Source: Liolophura sinensis (taxonomy: Eukaryota > Mollusca > Polyplacophora > Chitonida > Chitonidae). Taken from it: DNA of 64,000 nucleotides. Where the stretch lies: contig NC_088300.1 of assembly GCF_032854445.1 (NCBI RefSeq), positions 58,566,984 through 58,630,983 of the forward strand, read 5' to 3'. Under the pieces are notes generated by a model. It was not told the origin of the DNA. It worked only from the letters and a program-made list of their open reading frames with translations, and did not search any database. The position numbers and the translations under genes are program-made. Position 1 is the first letter of the stretch. Each line of letters starts with the position of its first letter. Shown here piece by piece: positions 1-10,156 of the stretch.

Positions 1-545
1 CAATAACAAGAAGTACTTAGCAAACTCACGGCTTCGGACAATTTATTGTTCGATTAAGGTTCAGTCGGTGCCACTCGCATAATCTTGAAGACTCGTTTTA
101 AATGCATTATATTACAGGCTGGTTAGTGGCTAAGAGACAGCTTTGGCTAATAAGCTTACGCGAGTAATGTAATGAGCTTAACTTGTGGAACTTCCTGGTG
201 TCCCTTCATGCCACGGTCCTCTTCTAGACCGATTGTATATACATGGAACAAAAGAGTTTGTCTCTAGGGAGTAATCAGGTAAGTACATGTGTTAGACTTA
301 GTAGAATCGTGAGAAGGTGGTGGTGGTGGTACGGGGTAAATCAGAAGTCTCAAGGAAGCTAAAGTCTGCTGACAAATCCACAAAATCTATACTTGTACCC
401 AGCAGCATATTTATAGTTGCGAATGTTCCTAATGTTCCTACAGAAACGTTCCCACAGGAAAAAGGCGCCACTGAAGATTGAAAGGAACCAGAATCATTTG
501 ATATGTTGTGGCGAAAGTGGTTGTTATCGTCATAAGGTCGTTTTA
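1..545. other. Non-coding stretch, no gene seen
   Basis: No recognisable gene or element. The only local structure is a (GGT)5 microsatellite at 316-330. The reading frames here are short and lack domain-like composition. Confidence 0.6.
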
Positions 546-766
546 AAATTTCTTTACAGCCTTAAAAATACCTTAAAAGACATAAGAAATCTTGTGTATA
601 AAAACTCCATTTCGTGAACAAAAATTTTGTCTGAACAATAGCAGTGTATTTTAGCAAATTTCTTTACAGCCTTAAAAATACCTTAAAAGACATAAGAAAT
701 CTTGTGTATAAAAACTCCATTTCGTGAACAAAAATTTTGTCTGAACAATAGCAGTGTATTTTAGCA
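546..766. repeat. Perfect 110-bp tandem duplication
   Basis: Two adjacent copies of a 110-bp AT-rich unit, 546-655 and 656-765/766, match base for base. Both run from AAATTTCTTTACAGCC to GTGTATTTTAGCA. The lack of any mismatch implies a very recent duplication, or an assembly artefact. The unit has no recognisable gene or element. It occurs only twice in this window. Confidence 0.95.
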
Positions 767-1312
767 TCAGTTAAGATTTATACCGAAGCGAATAAAATTA
801 ACACACGCGTCAAATGGATGCTGTTATTCCCTTACACTGACAAATATCATTTTGGGAGAACTCGAGATGTGATGATAAAATCAGCAGATGAGACGGATAC
901 GGACAAAAAAAAGGCATGCATGGTGAATTTAAACACAAAAAGGCTTCATTTTCCTGAATATGCATATCATAAAGACTAGGAACTAATCCGCGCGAAAAGA
1001 AGTCGGCGAGCATGGTGAAATGAGGATCAAGTCAAAATATCAATTGACTGTACAATACAGCTGTTGTGAGCTTACGACGTTTGACGTGCTATACCTTCTG
1101 CACTTGGCAGTAGGTTGATCTACGAAGGTACAACATGTGCCCACTCTAACTCCATCTGTAAATCACGACACTTCACGCGGGGAGCTCTGATTAGATTTTC
1201 ATTCAGATAGACGAGAGGCCCTTTGGGGGGCACTGAGCAAGCACATATTTACACACATATTGACTAAATAATTGATTGATTGGTTTAACGCAATACTTTT
1301 ACACACATTACC
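767..1312. other. Non-coding stretch, no gene seen
   Basis: Nothing recognisable between the tandem duplication and the first SINE. Frames are short and broken. Confidence 0.55.
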
Positions 1313-1324
1313 TTAAATTTACCG

Positions 1325-1481
1325 CCAGCCGTAAGTGGGAAGGTCTGCCAGCAACCTGCGGATGGTCGTGGGTTTCCGCCGGGCTCTGCCCGGTTTCCAC
1401 CCACCATAATGCTGGCCGCCGTCGTATAAGTGAAATATTCTTGAGTACGGCGTAAAACACCAATCAAATAAATCAAATAAA
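1325..1481 (+). mobile_element. 5'-truncated family-1 SINE with 12-bp target duplication
   Basis: This is the 3' part of the tRNA-derived SINE that is complete at 37259-37540. It holds the central CGGATGGTCGTGGGTTTC block, the CACCCACCATAATGCTGG block, the 3' signature TTGAGTACGGCGTAAAACAC and an AAATA/AAATC-type tail. The tRNA head is missing. The exact 12-base sequence TTAAATTTACCG lies at 1313-1324 and again at 1482-1493. This marks a target-site duplication, so the truncation happened at insertion and not by later decay. A second copy in opposite orientation lies 149 bp downstream. Confidence 0.93.
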
Positions 1482-1630
1482 TTAAATTTACCGTTGGGTA
1501 ACCACTTGCAGAAAACATGTTTAGCTTTAGGCCTTTTACAAAAATATGATTTGTACGAAACACAATTTAATATAATCAACGCTGATTTCAAGGCATTCTT
1601 TTCACATTATATGGAGATGATAAAAACAAA

Positions 1631-1797
1631 TTTATTTTATTTATTTATTTATTTATTTTTTTCATTAGTGTTTTACGACGTAATCAAGAATATTTCACTT
1701 ATACGACAGCGGCCAGCATTATGGTGAAAGGAAACCGGGCAGAGCCCGGGGGAAACCCACGACCATGCGCAGGTTGCTGTAAGACCTACCCACGTAG
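1631..1797 (-). mobile_element. 5'-truncated family-1 SINE, minus strand
   Basis: On the minus strand this reads from CGTGGGTAGGTCTTACAGC through the same central and 3' blocks as the neighbouring copy, and ends in a long AAATA-type tail (TTTATTTA on the plus strand, 1631-1660). Flanks ATAAAAACAAA (1620-1630) and ATACAAACAAA (1798-1808) match at 10 of 11 bases, consistent with a slightly aged target duplication. The signature is mutated (TTGATTACGTCGTAAAACAC). It lies tail-to-tail with the copy at 1325-1481. Confidence 0.9.
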
Positions 1798-1808
1798 ATA
1801 CAAACAAA

Positions 1809-2742
1809 GCCAAATTACGAAAGCATCGTGGCTAACGGATGATACGGATACTTTTGAACAATGTTTATTTGGATAATTTAGTTTACAAACGCTCATTCAC
1901 CTAAAACGTTGTTCTCCCCCACAGCAACTGATTGTCCTCGACAAGTGAAGTCGCAGGCTCGAATAAAGTTGTTGCCGCACGATTAGGCTGCTGCGTTTAG
2001 TGAGAAGGTTTGTCGGGATAATGGCGAGGGAAGGTAGTTTATTCCGGTTTGCACTAATCAAGACCAAACTGGCGTCATGTGAGGGAAAATTATATGAGTG
2101 TGGCGAAACAATCACCTATAAATAAAAAAGTATTTTACTATATATATGTCCAAGTTGCACCTGGCGGACTGATTGAATGGTTCAATTGGCAAGATTAGGT
2201 AAGCATTTAGGTCAAAGTCAAAGAAAGGCTATAAACAGGATATCAACCCTAGGTACAAACCTTAAAATGAACTAAAATTACTGCATTTTTCAGGAATCTT
2301 GAGAGTGATGAAAATTATAAAAACGTATTAATATTTCAAACTGTTTCGATCATTACAAGAACTGACTAGAATCTATATCTACCCTCGTGCTGAGTACTTC
2401 ATGCATACGTTAGTTACAAGTAGAGCGCAAATTCACATAGTATGTCAACATGGGATCTACCAACCAAGAGACAGACAGACAGATAGACAGAGCCCGCTGC
2501 TGGTCACAGCTAACAAAAATCTTCACGTCACCATTCAAATAAATAAGTAAATAAATAAATAAATAATCCAAATGAATCAAAAAGTAAATTATGAGAAAAC
2601 GGTAAATTTTCATTTTTAAAAAAAATCTTTTCACACAAAAACCCGATTGGGTCTGATTGGGTTTATTTACCTTCCTGCAGTTTGTCTCATGCCTGGCAAG
2701 TTGCCAAATGGAGAGCTTATTGTATATTGTATACATGGTTAT
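1809..2742. other. Non-coding stretch with simple repeats
   Basis: No gene recognised. It holds a short GACA/GATA run at about 2469-2490. An AAATA-rich stretch at 2535-2566 is preceded by CACCATTCAAATAAATAA, which resembles the SINE tail and could be the last bases of a severely truncated copy. Confidence 0.5.
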
Positions 2743-2756
2743 CATTAAAGGCTTAG

Positions 2757-2881
2757 CATGCGGATGGTCGTGGGTTTCCCCCAGGCTCTGCCGGGTTTCC
2801 ACCCACCATAATGCTGGCCGCCATCGTATAAGTGAAATATTCTTGAGTACGGCGTAAAACACCAATCAAATAAATAAATAA
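2757..2881 (+). mobile_element. 5'-truncated family-1 SINE
   Basis: It starts inside the central block (GCGGATGGTCGTGGGTTTC) and continues through CACCCACCATAATGCTGG and TTGAGTACGGCGTAAAACAC to an AAATA tail. Flanks CATTAAAGGCTTAG (2743-2756) and CATTAAACGCTTAG (2882-2895) match at 13 of 14 positions, defining the insertion limits. The body is close to the young copy at 37 kb, so this is a fairly recent, heavily 5'-truncated insertion. Confidence 0.92.
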
Positions 2882-2895
2882 CATTAAACGCTTAG

Positions 2896-5800
2896 ATAAA
2901 GCAGTTTTTCTTTAAAAAAATAAATAAAACCAAAACAAGAAACAATTATCTATTAATAGGTCGCATGCAATTCATATTTATTGCCTTTCTTTCCTAAGGA
3001 GATTCGAAATAGTCGATGTCGTTTTGCGCGTAGGACCCACCTAAAGTGAAAGATTTGACCAGCCGACGCATCCTACCCTCCTATATCTATGTAATATCTA
3101 TGCACACATATTTCTGTATCTATGCGATACCTTCAATCTGCGGCTAAAAACGATGAACTGAGCAAAATAAAAACAAGCAAAATAGAAATCATAATCACGT
3201 GCACAAACAGAAAACAATATGTACAGTGAGATGCACCATCATGTCTCTTTAAACACACACTAAGGGTGGTAGCAACAGCTTGGTCATGGCATGTAAATTT
3301 GCCTTTACATGTTAAAAACCCGTCGGTTCTGCTACTTCCTGTTAGCTAACAGCCCGAAATATGCGACAAAAGAATCTCACAAAAATCCCCTTATGTCACA
3401 ATGACAAGACCAACGCTATCACAATGAGTACAAAAGAAAACAGCATCAAACAAGTGACTTCCTGTTGTGCATGGGCACCTCGCACCATGGCCTATTGTGT
3501 GATGTGAAATGATAATGGTCAAACGTCCTTTACACCCCTTTTTGATAAAAGGCCCACGAATACGTCTACGGCAAGTCAAACACGTAATGTAATCTCGCTT
3601 AAGGTGCTAAGTATTTACAATATCGCCGGAGGATGTAAGCATGATAGTTTATTTGCTCCAGCAGACAGCAGTCCGTTACCCCCGAGGGTTGTATGTACAC
3701 GCGGATTAAACTACGGGAAATCCACGTTGTATCATGTATCATGTATCAGAAATTATACGTGTTTTATTTACAAATGTGGATTATCTTAATCAATGCAATT
3801 AGCAATACAATATAAATACTTTAACACAAATTGATGAAAATAATACGATTAGGTCTGCCTAAAAATAAAATATCTGCTTGCATCTGAAAAGGACGTACAT
3901 TCATACAGCATCATAACCATGGCCTTGATCACGAGCTACTCATTATACGAAACAATAAAACACGCCTCACGACAATCCACAAGGCAATTCGCATTCTAAC
4001 AATTTGATCAACAGCCGGTTAGGTAATTAAGGATTATTCGATTTAACAGGAATGTGTGGTGGGGAGAGTATTGTGGCACAATTACATTAACAGGCCAATT
4101 AGAAGGCAATGAGATATTGACATTTAGAAATTCACACAAAAAGAAGATAATTAAGTGTCCAAGACATCTCATATCAGCAACTGAGGTTTGTTAATCAGAA
4201 TTTTACAGAATCAAGGTCGGCTCAAACATGGAAATGGAAAACCAAAACAGTCACAGACAGAGCATATGTGAGCTTACCAACTTAATAGAGCAAATACCTT
4301 CTCAAATTTAAAATTACCTTGCGTGGTACCATTATGAGTACTGACTTTCAGGATGATGCTGATATCGTCTTAGATCTGAGCAAGATTATCAAAGTGAGTT
4401 TCGCATGAATCAGAGGTTTCTCATGACAGGCATGAAGTAGGCCTATATAGGATCGATTTATATCACGAAAGGTACCCTTTGTTTGATAACCCGGGATTGT
4501 CTTTGCCCGTGACGGATTACAAAGTTTTATAAGTGTTCACATGTGACAAAATCCTGTGTTCAGTATTTTGCGGTTATCACCAGTGGCGTTGGTTCGCCTG
4601 TTATAAGTCCCTAACGTACTTACCTCTCACACCCGAAAAAGAATTTCACCATGTAGTTTTATTCTGTACATGGTTTGGCAGCGCTTGATAAAGAAGATGT
4701 ACTTAAAATAATAAAGGTGCAAACAAGGAGAAGGCGACCTGAATGGAGTTTGTTTATACAAACGATACAAGAGAACGGGGTTTCCCGGCGATGTCTGTGT
4801 AGGTGTAGTTGAATGTGATATAACAGAAACACTACCCTAATACGTACGTACATGTTTTGTCACCGCCAACACACGAGGAACATAAGTGTATATTTGTGTA
4901 GGCGATAAAGACGATTTACTGTTCTGACATCTAGTTATATTGGTAGTAAATATATTTCGGATGCCAGTGATTTGTAATCCTATATAGCACAAGTCTGGAT
5001 GAAATGTAACAATCTGCTGCTGATGTCTTCTACCATTGAAGAAGCTGATCCTCTCTCTAACCTTACCAACCTCTTGGCATGTTACTGCCATCTATTCACA
5101 GCGTGTCCGCAAACGCTTCGCACTGAACCCGACAGATCATGCAGCGATTGGAAACGTACAGGTCAGCAATGTTTTAAAAATATCTCGTAAACACCAGTTC
5201 AGGCTAGCAGTGCCGAACAGATCCCGAAAAGCAATAGAACTGACTATAAACCACTTAACTAGTATCGACTTGCAGAAGGCTTAGTAGTCAATTATCTACA
5301 ATTATCTACATGAGGTAAATAACCATCGTGCAGATCCCCGGTCTCCGCTAACAACAGCACGTATGTTTATTTACCCTGGAACCGAAGCCTCGGGGTTCAC
5401 ATCGTGCCACAATACGATCTAACCTGGGCATCTTCCACAATAGACGGACATGAAAGGTTACCACAATATACCAAGATCGATTGCACATTGTAAATGGCCA
5501 CCGACGGAAGCATTGTCCTAATTGCACTACTTGAGCTGATACCGTGTCAAAGGGTAGAAAGGAAATAGCGCTACCACCACATATCTGATAACGTTTCACG
5601 CCTGATTTAGACCTATGTTTATATGTATATATGTAAGACGACAATGTCTGGTTGGGCAGACGACTTTATGCAACAGCTGACGATAGAGATCACACGCCAG
5701 AGTATACACTGCCATGCAATACGTACTGAAGGCGAGACACTCTTGCAAGATATTTTTACACAATCAAGTTACTGGACATCAAGATGACGATCTGTAATGA

Positions 5801-6951
5801 TATCAAAGTGAACATTTAATACTTAACCGCAACTTACGTCATGTAAATATATGTTACTAACATAGATATATACATGCATATATGTTTATATACATCAACC
5901 TTTGATTGAATCTTCCGCCTTACAGAACTGGCAAAAGATATAACACAGTGTATTGCCAGATAGCATACACAATGGAATACTGGGTAAACTGACGTTATAC
6001 AAGAAAAGGTACGTGTCATCATAAAAACAATGCCAGATCCGTATTATAACCCAGGAACAGCACATCACATCTTCATGTATTCAGTGTATTTCAAAAGTTT
6101 GCAAACATCCAGTGACAAAAATATTCACCTTTTTATAAAAGACGGTGAATCATTGCAAATAATTTTTAAACAAGTTTCTTGGTTGCTAAACTGAAAAAAA
6201 AAACAACCGAAGATCTCTAATACACATATAAGCTGCAGATATCATGTATATAGGTTAACAGCAGCACATTACTTTATATATACAGCTTGTCATTTACGGT
6301 AACTAGATGTTACAGAAATATTTCTGCTCATTCTTCTAAAGCATGAATCATATTACACAGGCAGTTTATATACATTTAGTCAGTGCTCTATCCACGACGA
6401 TATTAAGTTGAGAGTGACATGAGTGTTGAACGGAGAACTGTATATAACGACTGGTGTATTCACATGTGGAACATTAAGAGAATTTAGAAAAAATACACGT
6501 TAGAAAGGTCATGCTTTTATATAGTATCATAAATAAGAGATTTGTATGTCAATTCGTTATATACCCTCGAGCTTCCCCACAGCCGGTCCCATTTATCCAC
6601 ATTACACAGTTTCTTCATTTCTCATGTTCCGCCTCAGCTCTCGCAAACATGACGTTCTTAACACCTGTATTGCCCACCTGACTCCAAGCATATTCACATT
6701 AAACTTAATTTAAATGAGAATGTAGTTTGATCAGTTCACCCAAATTCATATTCACGTGCTGTAAACTCGGTACAAGGCGAAGGTCAGGTGGATAGTAGTG
6801 CATTAAGCCAGTTAAAATAGTTGATGGTTAAAAGTGTTCATAACCTTAGACCATATATTTGTTGTTGTTGTGTTTTAGCCGTGGTGCACAACATGTACAG
6901 GTGACCAATTGCAGGTATGATTAAAATTATGATATTTACAGTACAATGAAC
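2896..6951. other. 4-kb non-coding stretch
   Basis: No gene, RNA gene or element recognised. Frames are short, and none shows domain motifs or convincing splice-bounded coding sequence. Small imperfect repeats occur (for example a doubled AATTATCTACA at about 5289-5310). Confidence 0.5.
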
Positions 6952-6963
6952 AAAATGATGGTG

Positions 6964-7109
6964 TCCTCTTTGGAAAATCTCTCAGCGGATGGTCATGAGT
7001 TTCCACCCGGCCATTTCCAAGTTTAATTCCTCTCACCATAATGCTGTCCGTCGTCGTGTAATTCAAATATTCTTGAGTACGACATAAAACACCAATCAAA
7101 TAAATAAAT
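6964..7109 (+). mobile_element. Older, diverged family-1 SINE
   Basis: The central block is recognisable but mutated (CGGATGGTCATGAGTTTCC), about seven bases are lost just before it, and the 3' signature has become TTGAGTACGACATAAAACAC before the CAATCAAATAAATAAATA tail. Proposed target duplications AAAATGATGGTG (6952-6963) and AAAATGATTGTG (7110-7121) match at 11 of 12. The divergence from the 37-kb copy marks it as one of the older insertions here. The tRNA head is absent. Confidence 0.85.
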
Positions 7110-7121
7110 AAAATGATTGTG

Positions 7122-7850
7122 AGACAGTAAGACAACAACACATTTGAAAAAGAATCCTCTTTACAAATTAAACAATGAGAACAGCTATCATTAGAATAAT
7201 ATATCGACTGACTCTTCTGTTAAAAAGAGTTGAAGGGTAAGAAGATATCACGTTTGTCTACTTCATAACTGACAACTGATTGGCATCGCCGTAAAACATT
7301 TTTGTACGCGTATAAGTTCTTGATCTCGTTGGTTAAAAAAACTTGTGTGCAAAGCGCGTGATGGTGCATAAAAACAGATATTTTAGATAAGAGCAGTTGA
7401 AAGGGCTATATACTCAGCGGTGTAAACCAATCAGTATATCAAAGTATTTTATTCCCTGAATGAGATATAGAATCTAAATGAAATACTTCATACAATGTAA
7501 TAATAATAATCAGATCCAGATATGCAGAGTAAAATCTATAATATCAATTCTTTCAGCCCAATCATCATATCGAGCAACAGTATAGGCCGTACTCCAGCCG
7601 ATTACGCACAAATGCTAAGTACAATGATCTCAGTGCAGTTACAATGGAGAACTCTCTACTTTCTCTGAAGTTACGAAAGTCTAACAGTTCATGTTCCATA
7701 CAAATTACATTTTCAGTATGACTATTAATAGTGTATAATTCTTGTTACTACAAGATAACACCCCTAAAGGTCTTTTACTGATATAATGACGTTACAACAG
7801 CGGTCTATAAAACAGTGCAAAATACAAAATAACAAACAGTTAAGAGTTGA
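7122..7850. other. Non-coding stretch, possible LINE 3' remnant
   Basis: No gene recognised. It lies downstream (minus-strand sense) of the reverse transcriptase fragment, so part of it may be decayed LINE sequence. I see no motif that proves this. Confidence 0.4.
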
Positions 7851-8126
7851 TTATTGCTGAAACTGACATAAGAATCTTTTAATGCAAGGGCCCAGACAAT
7901 GCACAAATGCTAACTTAAACCAGTGCAATCTCACGGTGAAAATTTCGCCGTCAACATGTGTAAAGACCCATTTAAAGATCTTATTACCGTCAGCAAAAAG
8001 TAATAATGCTGAACTTGAAACAACACACGGTAAATCGTTAATGTAGTTTAAGAACAGTAAACGACCTAATATTACCCCTCGGAGTACTCCAGAAGGCACC
8101 GACCGCCAAGCAGTCTTGCAAAACAC
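7851..8126 (-). pseudogene. Decayed non-LTR retrotransposon reverse transcriptase fragment
   Basis: Minus-strand translation gives VPSGVLRGVILGRLLFLNYI followed by NDLP, then VVSSSALLLFADGNKIF. This is the family pattern of LINE reverse transcriptases: the SGVPQGSVLGPLLF block, YINDLP, then the FADDTK catalytic block. Here the catalytic pair is FADG instead of FADD, and PQGSVLG has become LRGVILG, so the copy is inactive. There is no ATG at the start, and an in-frame stop lies just upstream. After the FADG block the frame no longer resembles the thumb region. It is best read as a dead fragment of a LINE, probably of the CR1/Jockey-like group; the clade is uncertain. Confidence 0.8.
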
Positions 8127-9110
8127 TGTTCAAACCTGCACTGATAAACAAGGCTCGAGTCAACTTAAAGCATTGCCACGCAGCTAGTGTGATGTATATT
8201 TGTGAATTAACTGACTATAACACACACAACCACTTTACATTTTTGTCGATAAAATGTGATACTGTGTCTGTAATATGCCTACAAACTCAAATAACCTTTT
8301 GGGCTTCGTCAAGCATGACTGATGGTGTGGATCAGGTTGTCATATACATGTACCCACTCTCTAACAACCGGCTGTTTAGCAGTCTACAAGCAGACATACC
8401 ATGGCAAGCATACTGCATTTACTATCGAAATATCACGACACACAAACATTTCGTCAATATTCTTCATCAATATCTTATTACGCGATCCCTTACAACTGGC
8501 ATATAAAAGGGCCACGAGTTACACTCCATTCAAAGCCCGAAAAGTCAATCACTTCTTTAACCTGGTAACAATAATCTGGCTTCTATTTATTACGTGCTGA
8601 AAAGTTAATGTTTCCAGAGGCTGCCTATACTAGCATTTGCCACAACTTAAATTTGAACAAAAATATGGCCATGGTTTTCCGAGTTATGGGATTTAACAAA
8701 ACCATACCCTACCACCAAACCCATAAGTTAAATAAATATTTCACATCATTTGTTATACACTTGGATGTATATTTTAGTCATTATTTGTTCAATCAGCGGA
8801 CAGAGACGAGGAAATTCACATTAAAACATGGCGAATTCAATATACTTTATACCTATCTGTATAAACTGCACTTTACAAGCTAGGAGCCAACCGTGTAAAT
8901 ACGATGTAAAATCCATAATCACACTTAACCAATTCTGCTTTTTTTTTACACCGAATAATGATACAAGAAACCCTGAGCGAGGTTAGTGGAGTGATTATAC
9001 AAGTACTTGCCTGTTGCGCTATCACTTTATGCGGCAAGCTTACATCACATGACAGGCTGGAAAGTGACATGGGACAGAGTATCAGGTGTACAGGATTAGC
9101 GTCATGGAAC
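8127..9110. other. Non-coding stretch
   Basis: No recognisable gene. Two overlapping plus-strand frames of about 100 codons (8189-8600) show no domain features and look like chance. Confidence 0.5.
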
Positions 9111-9197
9111 TTCTCGACAGTACCGCCGGCACACAGAGATACAACTTCTCGACAGCACACAGACATACAACTTCTCGACAGCACACAGAGATACAAA
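9111..9197. repeat. Short tandem repeat, three copies
   Basis: TTCTCGACAG recurs at 9111, 9146 and 9172, each followed by GCACACAGAGATACAA-like sequence. Spacings are 35 and 26 bp, so the unit is about 26 bp and the first copy carries extra bases (TACCGCCG). It ends at about 9197. Confidence 0.85.
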
Positions 9198-9877
9198 TAA
9201 AGCACGACCGATATCTCTGCATGGTTGCAAGAAGGCATTGGTATGATGTCACTGAAGGACTACACCAACAAGACACCACATATATAGCCGGGATCATCCG
9301 TAACAGAAGACTTTGAATGCAGGCAACACGATATGATATATTGGTATTTAGCCCAGCAATTCCCTTGAGTTGCTGTCACACAGGCCTACATGTATTGTTA
9401 GTTTAAGCACACACTATACTTCACGCGTATAAAACAGCCTTGCAATGGCTATTCACAGTTTATAAGCGTCCTGTTTACCCAACTCACCACATCTATTGTC
9501 CACAAACAAATCAAACCAGCCCACTTAAATATTCCAGTTGATATCGTCAATGTATTCCTTCATTATAAATACCAAATGACCTAGAATGAACCCGCCTTGA
9601 AAAACACGACTTCTAGATTCTAATATAATCACTGACATTTGCAACAGAGACTGGTGTATACGGTTTCTGCTAAAGTTCATTCTCAGACGGTATAAGATCC
9701 AGAAACCAAAAAAAAAAGAGATTCACATTTAAGTTTTAAGTTTAATTCGCGTTGAACTCCATTCATTCATTCCTTTAAGCTTAAAAAGAAAAACCAACAC
9801 GCTGATACGGTTCCTTGAGTGCACAACAAAACTATAGATAGGCTGCCAATGCGATAGAGTAACTTTCAGATATGTCT
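9198..9877. other. Non-coding stretch
   Basis: No recognisable gene or element. A short CATTCATTCATTC run lies at about 9761-9775. Confidence 0.5.
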
Positions 9878-9888
9878 AATCTGCCACT

Positions 9889-10145
9889 AGGGGCCTCCAA
9901 AGCAGAAGGGCCTGCTTGCCAGCGCGGCTTTATGACGTTCACCGCTGCGGTTGCCGTGAGTTCAAGTCCATTTCCCGCTGGCTCCCTCCTCGGTCGTACG
10001 TGGGAGGTCTTGCAGCAACCTGCGACTGGTCGTGGGTTTCCCCGCGTTCTTCCCGCTTTTCTTCCATCATAATGCCCGTCGCCGACGTATACGCGAAATA
10101 CTCTTGAGTTCGGCGTAAAACACCGATCAAATATATAAATGAATA
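9889..10145 (+). mobile_element. Full-length but diverged family-1 SINE
   Basis: This is the older of the two near-complete copies. It starts AGGGGCCTCC like the 37-kb copy. It retains the region ending GTGAGTTCAAGTCC (B box-like), the GTACGTGGGAGGTCTTGCAG and GGTCGTGGGTTTCC blocks, and the 3' signature TTGAGTTCGGCGTAAAACAC before an ATATAAATGAATAA tail. The A box of the tRNA head is destroyed. Flanks AATCTGCCACT (9878-9888) and AATATGCCACT (10146-10156) match at 10 of 11. It is probably transcriptionally dead, judging from the damaged head. Confidence 0.9.
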
Positions 10146-10156
10146 AATATGCCACT

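Noticed and set aside
1285-1591. Overlapping minus-strand frames of about 90 codons
   Set aside because: They are the antisense translation of the SINE at 1325-1481. The same peptide pattern (GGWKPGRARGKPTTIRR) appears at the 37-kb SINE.
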